This document shows, one piece after another, positions 25,245 to 33,292 of a stretch of 45,963 bases of DNA. The notes beneath the pieces were generated by a model. It saw only the letters and a list, made by a program, of their open reading frames with translations, was not told where the DNA came from and ran no database searches. A program made the position numbers and the translations under genes. Within the stretch, counting starts at the first letter, position 1. Each line of letters starts with the position of its first letter. The stretch lies in assembly GCA_028281445.1 (NCBI GenBank), contig JANQJW010000054.1, positions 1 to 45,963 of the forward strand, given 5' to 3'. Origin of the DNA: Planctomycetota bacterium. GTDB lineage: Bacteria; Planctomycetota; PLA2; JAEUHO01.

Positions 25245-26114
25245 ATGACGGACCCGGACACCATCGTCAAGTGCACTGGCTGCGGGACGCAGCTCCCGCG
25301 CATCGACATGTTCGGCGTGGAGCCGGATCTCCTGTGTCCGCGCTGCGCGGACGGCGTGCGGCGTCGCATGCAGGTCCGGGTGCGCACGATCCGACCGGAC
25401 CGCAAGCCCGTCGTGACGACGCTGTTTCTCGGCATCGCGATCGTGCTCTTCGTGATGACGGACTTCGTCTTCCGGAGCAACCCGCCGACGTGGCTGCGAG
25501 CCCTCTACCAGGACGGCCACGTCTGGAAGGGCGAGATCTACCGCCACGTCACCAGCATCTTCCTGCACGGCGGCTGGGCGCACATCCTGCTCAACGGCCT
25601 GGCGCTGTGGTCGCTGGGCCGGGTCGTCGAGGCCGGCTGGGGCCACCTGGCCATGGCCGGCGTCATGCTGGCCACGGGTGTGACCGGCGCCGTGGCGCAG
25701 TGGATCGCCACCGGACCCGCTGTCGGGCTCTCCGGCGGCATCCTGGGTCTGTGTGGATTCATGTGGGCGCAGCGGCGTCACCACCCCTTCGCGGCTGCGG
25801 TGATGAACGAGCGCATGATCCGCTGGATCATCATGATCATGGTCGTGGGCGTCCTGCTGTCAGCGACGAACACGCTGCCGATCGGGAACTGGGCGCACGG
25901 GGGCGGCCTTGTCATGGGCGCACTCATCGGACTCGCGGCGGCGCACCGTCGCCGCGTCGTGCTGCTCATCGGCTGTGCCGTACTGGTCGCCGCGCTCGCC
26001 GTGGTGAGCATCGACTTCTTCTTCCCGGAAGCCGAGGTCCAGCTCACCAACGGCCAGACCTGGACGCGCCAGCGCTGGCACGACTACTGGATGCTCAAGT
26101 ACGGCGGCGGGTAG
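25245..26114 (+). CDS. Rhomboid intramembrane protease with N-terminal zinc ribbon
   Basis: A 289-residue S54 serine protease that cleaves membrane helices. An N-terminal zinc ribbon uses CTGCG and CPRCADG (residues about 8-35). The rhomboid core has six or more helices. HGGWAHILLNG supplies the oxyanion His and Asn, VGLSGGILGL the catalytic Ser, and NWAHGGGLVMG the catalytic His. The C-terminus (ALAVVSIDFFFPEAE) adds a hydrophobic segment and a soluble tail. ATG 25245 matches the start of the ribbon; in-frame upstream codons lack a ribosome site. Its TAG abuts the stop of the convergent 3-hydroxyacyl-CoA dehydrogenase with no base between. Substrates unknown. Confidence 0.9.
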   Translation: MTDPDTIVKCTGCGTQLPRIDMFGVEPDLLCPRCADGVRRRMQVRVRTIRPDRKPVVTTLFLGIAIVLFVMTDFVFRSNPPTWLRALYQDGHVWKGEIYRHVTSIFLHGGWAHILLNGLALWSLGRVVEAGWGHLAMAGVMLATGVTGAVAQWIATGPAVGLSGGILGLCGFMWAQRRHHPFAAAVMNERMIRWIIMIMVVGVLLSATNTLPIGNWAHGGGLVMGALIGLAAAHRRRVVLLIGCAVLVAALAVVSIDFFFPEAEVQLTNGQTWTRQRWHDYWMLKYGGG

Positions 26115-26972
26115 CTACTTTTTGGAGTAGTCGTAGAAGCCGCGGCCGGTCTTTCTGCCGAGGTGGCCGGCCGCGACCATCTTGCGGAGCAGCGGCGAGG
26201 GCCGGTACTTGCTGTCGCCCAGGTCGCGGTGCAGGACCTCCATGATCGCCAGGCACGTGTCGAGACCGATCAGGTCGCCGAGTGCGAGCGGCCCCATGGG
26301 ATGGTTCATGCCGAGCTTCATGATCTGGTCGATGTTCTCGGGTTCGGCCACACCTTCCATCACGCACGTGATGGCCTCGTTGATCATGGGCATCAGCACG
26401 CGGTTGCTAACGAAGCCCGGGTAGTCGTTTGCCACGACCGGGATCTTGCCGATGGCCTCCGTCGCCGCGTGCACTGCTTCGTAGGTCGCGTCGCTCGTCG
26501 CGAGACCACGGATGATCTCGACGAGCTTCATCAGCGGCACGGGGTTCATGAAGTGCATGCCGATGAACTGCTCGGGACGACCGCTTGAAGCCGCGAGCTC
26601 GGTGATCGAGATGCTCGACGTGTTCGACGCCACGATCGCGTTCTCCGGCAGGATGCCGGCCAGCGTCTCGAAGACCTGCTTCTTGATGTCGACGTTCTCG
26701 ACGATCGCCTCGACCACGAGGTCGCAGTCCGCGAACGCCGACAGATCAGCGGCCGCCTCGATGCGCCCGAGTGCCGCGTCCGCGTCTTCCTGCGCGATCT
26801 TCTCCTTGCTCACCGAGCGAGCGAGGAACTTGCCGATCCCTGCGAGGCCGCGATCCGCGGCACCGTCGACCGCGTCGTAGAGCCGCACGGGCGTGCCCGC
26901 GACGGCGAACACCTGTGCGATGCCCGCACCCATCTGTCCGGCGCCGATGACGCCTACGCGTTCGAATCCCAT
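26115..26972 (-). CDS. 3-hydroxyacyl-CoA (3-hydroxybutyryl-CoA) dehydrogenase
   Basis: Oxidises or reduces 3-hydroxyacyl-CoA with NAD(P). The 285-residue size is typical of 3-hydroxybutyryl-CoA dehydrogenase. The Rossmann motif is [18 protein letters not shown], the catalytic His is in [19 protein letters not shown], and the C-terminal domain has [23 protein letters not shown] 26972 lies 19 bases from GGAGGGAC. Thiolase lies upstream on the same strand across a 110-bp hairpin pair. With the acyl-CoA dehydrogenases and thiolase it supplies three of the four beta-oxidation steps; no enoyl-CoA hydratase is in the window. Confidence 0.95.
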   Translation of the reverse strand: MGFERVGVIGAGQMGAGIAQVFAVAGTPVRLYDAVDGAADRGLAGIGKFLARSVSKEKIAQEDADAALGRIEAAADLSAFADCDLVVEAIVENVDIKKQVFETLAGILPENAIVASNTSSISITELAASSGRPEQFIGMHFMNPVPLMKLVEIIRGLATSDATYEAVHAATEAIGKIPVVANDYPGFVSNRVLMPMINEAITCVMEGVAEPENIDQIMKLGMNHPMGPLALGDLIGLDTCLAIMEVLHRDLGDSKYRPSPLLRKMVAAGHLGRKTGRGFYDYSKK

Positions 26973-26994
26973 CGTCCCTCCACCTCGTACGAGT

Positions 26995-27068
26995 GGGAGG
27001 GCACAAGGCCCTCCCCTACATGACTTTCGTGTGCCCGGTTGCTGTAGGGACGGGCCTTGTGCCCGTCC
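26995..27068. repeat. Inverted pair of ACAAG-loop hairpins between thiolase and hbd
   Basis: GGGAGGGC-ACAAG-GCCCTCCC then CTACATGAC (26995-27015) faces GGACGGGC-CTTGT-GCCCGTCC (27048-27068), which is preceded by TGTAGG. The stems are identical to the pair at 11402. This is the only copy in a co-directional gap, inside an apparent thiolase-dehydrogenase operon, where it could lower the second gene's expression. Confidence 0.8.
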
Positions 27069-27082
27069 GCGAATCCCGACGG

Positions 27083-28261
27083 CTACCGCCTGACGGAGAG
27101 GGCGACCGCGTTGCCGCCGCCCAGGCACAGCGAAGCCATGCCGGTCTGCACGTCCCGGTTCTTCATGGCGTAGAGCAGCGTCGTCAGGATGCGCGCGCCG
27201 CTGGCCCCGATCGGGTGGCCGAGCGCCACGGCGCCGCCGTTGACGTTGGTCTTCTCGGCCTCGAGGCCGGCTTCCTTGGAGACCCCGCAGGCGGCCGAGG
27301 CGAAGGCTTCGTTGAGCTCGATGAGGTCGTAGCTCGAGGTCTCGTTGCCGGTCGTCTTGGCGAGCTTGTCGATCGCGACGACGGGCGCGTACATGACCCA
27401 CTTGGGCTCGGTCCCGCCGGTCGCGTAGCCGGTGATGGTCGCGAGCGGCTCCAGCCCGCGGTCCGCCGCCGCCTTCTCGCTCATCACGACGAGCGCAGAG
27501 GCGCCGTCGGAGATCTGGCTGGCGTTGCCGGGCGTGACCGTGCCGTCCTTGCGGAATGCGGCGCGGAGCTTCCCGAGGCTCTCGCTCGTGACGTCGGCAC
27601 GGATGCCCTCGTCCTTGTCGACGACGGTGACGTTGCCCTTGCGGTCCTTGACCTCGACGGGAACGATCTCGTCGGCGAACGAGCCGGCTTCGGTCGCTTC
27701 GTGCGCGCGGCGGTGGCTCTCGGCCGCGAACGCGTCCATGTCGTCACGCGAGACGTCGCAGCGCTCGGCGATGAGCTCGCCGGTTTCGCCCATGTGGTAG
27801 TCGTTGTAGATCTCCCACAAGCCGTCGTGGACCATCGCATCGAGCAGCTGGCCGTGGCCGAGACGCAGCCCGTTGCGCGCCTTGGGAATCAGGTAGGGCG
27901 CATTGGTCATGCTCTCCTGGCCGCCGGCGACGATGACGTCGGCGTCGCCCGCGCGGATTGCCTGCGCGGCGAGCATCACGGACTTCAAGCCCGAGCCGCA
28001 GACCTTGTTGATCGTCACGGCGCCCACCTCGGGCGGGACACCGGCGCCGAGCGCGGCCTGCCGGGCCGGGTTCTGGCCCAGGCCCGCCTGCAGGACGGTG
28101 CCCATGATCACCTCTTCGACGTCGGCGGGATCGAGATTGGCGCGCTTCATCGCCTCCTGGATCGCGAACGAGCCGAGCTGGGTGGCCTTGAACTTCGAGA
28201 GGCCCCCGTTGAAACGTCCGATCGGCGTACGGCAGGCAGAAACGATGACGGCATCGGCCAT
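27083..28261 (-). CDS. Acetyl-CoA C-acetyltransferase (thiolase)
   Basis: Condenses two acetyl-CoA or cleaves acetoacetyl-CoA. The 392-residue enzyme has the nucleophilic Cys in [18 protein letters not shown] (near residue 88), the [14 protein letters not shown] loop, [17 protein letters not shown] with the catalytic His, and the second Cys in [10 protein letters not shown]. The N-terminus [20 protein letters not shown] is standard. ATG 28261 has GAGGAG upstream. It leads a pair with 3-hydroxyacyl-CoA dehydrogenase. Biosynthetic and degradative thiolases share these motifs, so direction is open. Confidence 0.95.
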   Translation of the reverse strand: MADAVIVSACRTPIGRFNGGLSKFKATQLGSFAIQEAMKRANLDPADVEEVIMGTVLQAGLGQNPARQAALGAGVPPEVGAVTINKVCGSGLKSVMLAAQAIRAGDADVIVAGGQESMTNAPYLIPKARNGLRLGHGQLLDAMVHDGLWEIYNDYHMGETGELIAERCDVSRDDMDAFAAESHRRAHEATEAGSFADEIVPVEVKDRKGNVTVVDKDEGIRADVTSESLGKLRAAFRKDGTVTPGNASQISDGASALVVMSEKAAADRGLEPLATITGYATGGTEPKWVMYAPVVAIDKLAKTTGNETSSYDLIELNEAFASAACGVSKEAGLEAEKTNVNGGAVALGHPIGASGARILTTLLYAMKNRDVQTGMASLCLGGGNAVALSVRR

Positions 28262-28391
28262 GTGCGGTGTCTCCTCTTCGCGACAAAGGGGAGCGCAGTT
28301 TACGGGCGCCGGATCGCGAGGCCGACTGGGCGCCGGAGTGCTCCGTGGTATTCGACGGTCCGGGCGCGAGAGCGGTTTCGCGGGCGGCGGC

Positions 28392-28940
28392 CTACTCGAA
28401 TTCCGTGTGGATCCGGGCCATGTCCTGCTCCGTCAGGTCGAGCATCTGCATGAGGTCCAGCACGACCTGATCGAGCACGATCAGGAGGGCCTGCTCGAAG
28501 AGGGACCCCAGCGGCGGCGGTGGGCGGCCGCGCTTGCGCCGGCCGGGGCGGTCGTCGATGTGGAGGACGACGTCGGCCTGCTCGGCCGCCTTGCTATCGG
28601 GATGGGCCGTCACCACCGCGACGCGCGCCTTGGCCTTGCGCGCGATGCGGATGTAGTGGCTCAGCACCTTCGACCGTCCCGTGCGCGAGCAGATGATGAG
28701 GAGGTCGCCCTTGGAGATGGCCGGCGTGATCACGTCGCCAACGTGGAACACCCGCCGGCCGAGATGCATGAGCCGCATCGCGAAGCCACGCCCCATCAAG
28801 CCCGTGCGGCCCAGCCCGGTGACGAAGACGCGATTGCTCTCGAGGATGGCCTGCTCGAAGGCCTTCATCTGGCGCACGCGGACGCGTTGCAGCACGCGCG
28901 CCAGATCCGTGGCGGCGTCCTGCATGTGGCGACTGCTCAC
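28392..28940 (-). CDS. hxlB: SIS-domain protein, 6-phospho-3-hexuloisomerase-like
   Basis: A 182-residue single SIS-domain sugar-phosphate isomerase. VFVTGLGRTGLMGRGFAMRL and MHLGRRVFHVGDVITPAISK match hexuloisomerases, as does the tail LGSLFEQALLIVLDQVVLDL. The SGSGET phosphate loop of the family is altered to SRTGRS. A Lys/Arg insertion (RPGRRKRGRPPPP) precedes the last helix. In the ribulose monophosphate pathway PHI makes fructose 6-phosphate; the synthase HxlA is not in this window. The start is GTG 28940, overlapping the PyrK stop (GTGA); ATG 28925 is the alternative. The symbol is a best match, not proof of activity. Confidence 0.75.
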   Translation of the reverse strand: MSSRHMQDAATDLARVLQRVRVRQMKAFEQAILESNRVFVTGLGRTGLMGRGFAMRLMHLGRRVFHVGDVITPAISKGDLLIICSRTGRSKVLSHYIRIARKAKARVAVVTAHPDSKAAEQADVVLHIDDRPGRRKRGRPPPPLGSLFEQALLIVLDQVVLDLMQMLDLTEQDMARIHTEFE

Positions 28941-29818
28941 GCCTCGGTCCCGCCGACGTCCAGGTCGCCGTCCTCGTCGCCCTCGAAGACGAGGGTGTGC
29001 AGCGGAAAGAGGCAGCCGTCCACGCAACAGAGCTTGTAGACCACGCTGCCGTCGGGCTGGCGCTGGCGCAGCGGGCAGCCGAAGCAGACCCCGAAGCCGC
29101 AGCCCATGTACTCCTCCGTCGCGGCTTCGGCCTCGATGCCGTGCTGGCCGAGCAGGTCGCGGACCGCCTTGAACATGGGGACGGGGCCGCATGTGAAGAC
29201 GTAGTCGCCGGGTGTGAGGCGGCCGCCTGCGATCAGCTCCGCCACGATGTCGGTGACGAAGCCCTTGCGGCCGACCGAGCCGTCGTCCGTGCAGACGAGC
29301 ACGCGGCAGCCGTCCGGCGCGACCTCCTTGACGGGCGCTGAGTGGTCGAAGTCGCGCGAGCCGTAGCAGATCGTGATGTCGCGCATGCCGCGGCGCTGGA
29401 GTTCCTCCGCGACGAACTTGATCGGTCCCACGCCGACGCCGCCGGCGATGAGGATCGCGCGCCGCGCGGTCTCGGGCACGCTCAGCGTGTTGCCCAGGGG
29501 GCCGATGAAGCTGATCTTGTCGCCCTTGACCATGGCGCGGAGGTTGCGTGTGCCCGGGCCGATGACGTCGTAGAGAACGCAGAAGCCCGTCGCGGTCCCG
29601 CCGTGCTCGATGACCTTGTGGATCGACATCGGGCGGCGCAGCAGCGGCACGATGCCCGGGTCGGTGAGCAGGTTCACGAACTGGCCGGCGCGCATGCGCG
29701 GCGCGGCCTCGGGCGCGTGGACGTGCATGATCCACGTCACCGGCGCGATCTGCCGGTTGGCCAGTACCTCCCCATCCATGCAGACGGGCGGGGCAAGGGA
29801 CGCTTGGGTCGTGGTCAT
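28937..29818 (-). CDS. pyrK: Dihydroorotate dehydrogenase electron-transfer subunit PyrK
   Basis: The flavoprotein/iron-sulfur subunit that moves electrons from NADH to dihydroorotate dehydrogenase in pyrimidine synthesis. The 293-residue protein has the FAD-binding region (LLRRPMSIHKV, GPGTRNL) and NAD-binding GGVGVGPIKFVAEEL. A C-terminal [2Fe-2S] site has the pattern C-x4-C-x2-C plus a later Cys (CGFGVCFGC ... CCVDGC). PyrD is not seen nearby. An acidic tail (FEGDEDGDLDVGGTEA) is unusual. ATG 29818 is the start. It is translationally coupled to the hexuloisomerase-like gene. A related ferredoxin-NADP reductase or hydrogenase-associated role cannot be ruled out. Confidence 0.82.
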   Translation of the reverse strand: MTTTQASLAPPVCMDGEVLANRQIAPVTWIMHVHAPEAAPRMRAGQFVNLLTDPGIVPLLRRPMSIHKVIEHGGTATGFCVLYDVIGPGTRNLRAMVKGDKISFIGPLGNTLSVPETARRAILIAGGVGVGPIKFVAEELQRRGMRDITICYGSRDFDHSAPVKEVAPDGCRVLVCTDDGSVGRKGFVTDIVAELIAGGRLTPGDYVFTCGPVPMFKAVRDLLGQHGIEAEAATEEYMGCGFGVCFGCPLRQRQPDGSVVYKLCCVDGCLFPLHTLVFEGDEDGDLDVGGTEA

Positions 29819-29849
29819 CGCCGAGAGCGTACCGCGGTAGAGTCCCGAT

Positions 29850-30872
29850 GTGGCAACCAAGGAACGCACCGCCTGCGGATTCGTCCTCGTGCGCGATCGA
29901 AAGGGCGTGATCGAGTACCTCTCGCTGACGAACGCCAAGCGCGACGAGCCCGGCCTGCCCAAGGGACACGCCGACGCCGGTGAGACCGAGATGGAGACGG
30001 CGCTCCGGGAGACGTACGAGGAGACGGCGCTGGACGACCTCAAGGTCCTCGGCGACTTCCGCCGCACGCTGCGCTACAAGGCCAAGCGCACGGGCAAGAC
30101 GTACGACAAGCGGGTGGTCTACTTCGCTGCGCGCGCACGCTCGGGCAAGATCGAGCTTTCCAAAGAGCACTCGCAGTACGCATGGCTGCCGCTCGGGGCC
30201 ATGCTGGACACGATGCCGCACGCCAACCTGCGACGGGTGATCCGCGACGCGGCGCTGTTTCTCAAGGATCCCTCCTTGTTCGAGCTCGAGCCGGCGACGG
30301 AGCAGGAGGGGCTGCGGTACCTGAAGTCGCTGCCGCACGCACGCAAGAAGCTCGTCGCGCACTTGCGGGGCGGTGCGCGGCTGGCGCGGACATTCGCCGA
30401 AGCGCTGAGCGCGGCAGGCGAACGCGTGCATGTGGAAGCAACAGCGGCGGGAACCGTGCTGCACGACGTCGGACGCGCCATCGGCGAGCATGACGACCAC
30501 CAGCGGGCCGGCGTGCGCCTCCTGCGCAAGACCTCACTTGCGGCTTACGGCTTCGCGTGCGTCTCGCACTTCACGAAGGGGGCTCGCGGCAAGGAGCTTC
30601 GCGCGGCCGGAGTGGAACGCGACGTCGTGGCCGACTTCAAGCGCATGACGGACCTGTGCACGTTCACGTGGGAAGAGCAGTGCGCGGCGCTGGCCGATGC
30701 CTGCATGAAGGGCGACGAGGCCGTCCCGCCGCGTAAGCGCTTCCGCGATCTGCGCCGGCGCTACGACGCGCCGGACCTGATCGATCTGCAGGAGCGCAAT
30801 ACGAAGCGGATCCGCAAGCGGTTCGAGGAGGCCCTCGGCGAGGACCCGTTGGCGTTGGTGGGGTTGGACTAG
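29850..30872 (+). CDS. Nudix-HD fusion phosphohydrolase
   Basis: A 340-residue protein joining two nucleotide hydrolase folds. The N-terminal Nudix domain (about 1-130) has the full box GHADAGETEMETALRETYEE near residues 39-58, with REXXEE intact, and resembles diadenosine polyphosphate hydrolases. The C-terminal half has an HD-type signature: HVEATAAGTVLHDVGRAIGE near residue 205, followed by HDDHQ and a later His in CVSHF. The tail is basic and helical. The only start in the right place is GTG 29850, preceded by a weak ribosome site. It is divergent from pyrK and convergent with argS. Substrate unknown; nucleotide or alarmone clean-up is a guess. Confidence 0.82.
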   Translation: MATKERTACGFVLVRDRKGVIEYLSLTNAKRDEPGLPKGHADAGETEMETALRETYEETALDDLKVLGDFRRTLRYKAKRTGKTYDKRVVYFAARARSGKIELSKEHSQYAWLPLGAMLDTMPHANLRRVIRDAALFLKDPSLFELEPATEQEGLRYLKSLPHARKKLVAHLRGGARLARTFAEALSAAGERVHVEATAAGTVLHDVGRAIGEHDDHQRAGVRLLRKTSLAAYGFACVSHFTKGARGKELRAAGVERDVVADFKRMTDLCTFTWEEQCAALADACMKGDEAVPPRKRFRDLRRRYDAPDLIDLQERNTKRIRKRFEEALGEDPLALVGLD

Positions 30873-30886
30873 GTCCTTGATGTCGC

Positions 30887-31002
30887 GGGGGCACACAAGG
30901 TGCCCCCCTACAGCAAAATGCACACGCGCGACCTTGGGCTGTAGGGACGGGCCATGACGAAGTCCCTGAGCGAGGCGAAGCCGAGTCGATGGGTGCCCGT
31001 CC
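30887..31002. repeat. Hairpin-repeat pair, second copy interrupted by an insertion
   Basis: The first hairpin is GGGGGCAC-ACAAG-GTGCCCCC followed by CTACAG (30887-30907). The second has the expected arms GGACGGGC (30945-30952) and GCCCGTCC (30995-31002), preceded by GCTGTAGG. Its five-base loop is replaced by 42 bases (30953-30994) that begin CATGACGAAGTCCCTGAGCG and end near GTCGATGG. The insert is itself bounded by an inverted CCAT/ATGG. The region lies between convergent stops of the Nudix-HD and argS genes. Confidence 0.8.
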
Positions 31003-31017
31003 GCGCACGCCCGCGGT

Positions 31018-32760
31018 CTACATCGCTTCGACGGGGACGATGCCGATCAGGTCGAGGCCGCGGCGCATGACGGTCTCCGTGCACGCGACGAGCGTGAGCC
31101 GGGCAGCGCGGAGGCCGGGCTCGGCCTGGAGCACCGGACACTGCTGGTAGAAGCGCGAGAAGTGCTTGGCGCACTGGAAGAGCCAGTGGGCGACGTGCGA
31201 GGGATCGCACGTGGACTCGACGCGCTCGACGACACCGGCAAACGCGAGCAGGTGGTTGAGGAGATCGCGCTCCTCCTCACTGCCGAAGCCCGACTCTGCC
31301 GGTACCGCCCCTTCCTTGGCCTGCTCGCCCGCCTTGCGATGGATGCCGGCAATGCGCGCGAGGCTGTAGAGCAGATAGGCGCCGGTGTCGCCCTCCGGGT
31401 TGGTCCAGGCATCCATGTCGAAGACGACGCGGCGGTTGTTGCCCATCTGGAGCATGCCGTACTTGGTGCACGCCTGGCCGACCTTGCGCGCGATCTCGCG
31501 CGATTGCTGCTCCGACCAGTCCTCGTGCTCGACGCGCAGGTCGGCCTTCATCTTGGCTTCGATGGAAGCGATGATCGATTCGCGCAGCTCGGAGAGGGGG
31601 ATGGCCGTGCCCTTGCGGCTCGACATCTTGCCCTCCGGCAGCATGACCAGCTCGTAGGAGACGTGGCGGCAGTCCTTGGCGCGCTGGTAGCCCATCTTCT
31701 CCAGACTCGCGAAGAGCTGCTGGAAGTGGAGCGTCTGCTCGGCAGCGACTACATACATCGAGGTCTCGATGTCGAACTTGTCGAACTTCTCCTGCGCGAG
31801 CGCGAGGTCCCACGTCATGTAGAGGCTCGATCCGTCGCTCTTGCGCACGAGCGCGGGCGGCATCTTCTTGTCTTCGAGATCGCAGATGATCGCGCCCTGG
31901 CTCTCGACGAACACGCCCTTCTCGAGATACTCGTCGACGACGGCGTTCCCCGCCTCCTCGAGCTCTGACTCGAAGAAGTCGTGGTCGAAGACGACGCCGA
32001 AATTGTCGTACGCCTCTTTGAACTCGTCGAGGCACCACTGGCGCGTCTCTTTGTAGAGCGCGGTGATCTCGGGCTCGCCCTCCTCCATGCGCGTCAGCAC
32101 GGCGCGGATGTCGGCCTTGATCCTGTCGCCCGCCTCCTTGCCCTCGGCTTCCGCCTCCTCGACGGCGAGTGTCGCTGCCGTGTACGCGCGCCCGAGCCAG
32201 GCGGCGCGGTGCTCGATGGGCGGATCCTGGGGATGCGTGGTCAGCCACCAAAGACACTTGGCGACGTCGATGCCGAAGTCGCCGTAGTAGTTCGCCGCGA
32301 CGACGTCGTGCCCCCGCGCCCGGAATACGCGCACTAGCGCGTCGCCCAGCGCGACATTTCGCACGTGGCCGACGTGGAAGACCTTGTGCGTGTTCGGCTG
32401 GGAGAACTCGATCATCACGCGCTTCGGCGTGTCCGTCTGCATCGACTCGAAGAAGCTGCCGTCGGCCAACGCGGCGTGCAGGCCGGCGAGTTGGGCGCCC
32501 GAGTCCGCGAAGAAGTTCACGTACGGTCCCATGGCGGCGACCCTCGCGATCGGGCCGCCCGCTTCCAGCCCCGCGGCAAGCTCGCCCGCGATCTTGGGCG
32601 GGGGTGCCTTGCGCACCTTCGCCAGCGGGAAGCAGGGGAACGCCAGGTCCCCCATCTCGGCCTTGGGCGGGCTCGTGAGGAGCGCAGCGATGTCGAGTCC
32701 CTCGGCGTCGGGGCCGAGGGCGCGAGTCAGCGCTTCGATGACGGCATCGCGAAAGCTCAT
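31018..32760 (-). CDS. argS: Arginyl-tRNA synthetase
   Basis: Class I synthetase that charges tRNA-Arg. The 580-residue length is typical. The N-terminal additional domain is followed by QPNTHKVFHVGHVRN, where HVGH (129-132) is the HIGH motif. The second signature is LPEGKMSSRKGTAIPLSEL near residue 375. The C-terminal helical anticodon domain contains LLYSLARIAGIHRKA and a family-like terminal region. ATG 32760 reads MSFRDAVIEALTRAL. It follows the cytochrome c gene by 34 bases on the same strand. Motifs are unambiguous. Confidence 0.96.
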   Translation of the reverse strand: MSFRDAVIEALTRALGPDAEGLDIAALLTSPPKAEMGDLAFPCFPLAKVRKAPPPKIAGELAAGLEAGGPIARVAAMGPYVNFFADSGAQLAGLHAALADGSFFESMQTDTPKRVMIEFSQPNTHKVFHVGHVRNVALGDALVRVFRARGHDVVAANYYGDFGIDVAKCLWWLTTHPQDPPIEHRAAWLGRAYTAATLAVEEAEAEGKEAGDRIKADIRAVLTRMEEGEPEITALYKETRQWCLDEFKEAYDNFGVVFDHDFFESELEEAGNAVVDEYLEKGVFVESQGAIICDLEDKKMPPALVRKSDGSSLYMTWDLALAQEKFDKFDIETSMYVVAAEQTLHFQQLFASLEKMGYQRAKDCRHVSYELVMLPEGKMSSRKGTAIPLSELRESIIASIEAKMKADLRVEHEDWSEQQSREIARKVGQACTKYGMLQMGNNRRVVFDMDAWTNPEGDTGAYLLYSLARIAGIHRKAGEQAKEGAVPAESGFGSEEERDLLNHLLAFAGVVERVESTCDPSHVAHWLFQCAKHFSRFYQQCPVLQAEPGLRAARLTLVACTETVMRRGLDLIGIVPVEAM

Positions 32761-32794
32761 GGCGGGCGGATCGTACCCGCGCGCAGTTCGGTGG

Positions 32795-33175
32795 CTACTT
32801 GAGGGTCGAGATGTATGCCTCGAGGGCGTTCAATTCCTCACTGCCGAGCTCGAGCTCCTCGCCGCCGCTCTTGCCCTTGATCATCTGGTTGAGCTTCTGC
32901 TGCGCGGAGACGACCTTGCGGAAGATCTTGTCGTACTTGGGGTACTCCTTGAGCCGCTCTCCCGTCAGCTTGTTGGGCCCGCGGGTGTGACACGCCCGGC
33001 AGGACTTGCCGCCCTTGCGCCACGACTTGAAGTACAGCTTCTTGCCCTCCTTGACGGCCTCTGCGAGCGCCTCGTCCGCCTTGGCATCGCCTTCTGCCGG
33101 GGTGCTGCCCGAGAAGAAGGTCGCGGCGAACACGAAGCAGAGAAAGAGCGTCAGAAGGCGGGTCCGGGGGGTCAT
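32795..33175 (-). CDS. Small periplasmic c-type cytochrome
   Basis: A 126-residue exported protein with one heme site. The signal peptide MTPRTRLLTLFLCFVFAATF is followed by a charged region. SWRKGGKSCRACHTRGPNKL contains the CxxCH motif. A distal ligand could be one of the Met residues (KLNQMIKG) in the C-terminal half, and the end, LEAYISTLK, resembles the last helix of class I cytochromes c. ATG 33175 is the start. It is upstream of argS in the same orientation and divergent from the phosphatase gene. Electron-transfer partners are not evident. Confidence 0.85.
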   Translation of the reverse strand: MTPRTRLLTLFLCFVFAATFFSGSTPAEGDAKADEALAEAVKEGKKLYFKSWRKGGKSCRACHTRGPNKLTGERLKEYPKYDKIFRKVVSAQQKLNQMIKGKSGGEELELGSEELNALEAYISTLK

Positions 33176-33292
33176 GCGGTCGATACTCCAGGCGAACACA
33201 GGCCGTACGGCGGGCGTGAGTATAGGTCTCGGAACCGGGTTGCCCTCTGATACAAGGCACGGCTGCGGACGTTTCGCGTCTGCTGCAACACG

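Noticed and set aside
26960..26972. GTTCGAAT-like bases resembling a tRNA T-loop
   Set aside because: They are inside the start of the dehydrogenase gene and no acceptor or anticodon arms surround them.
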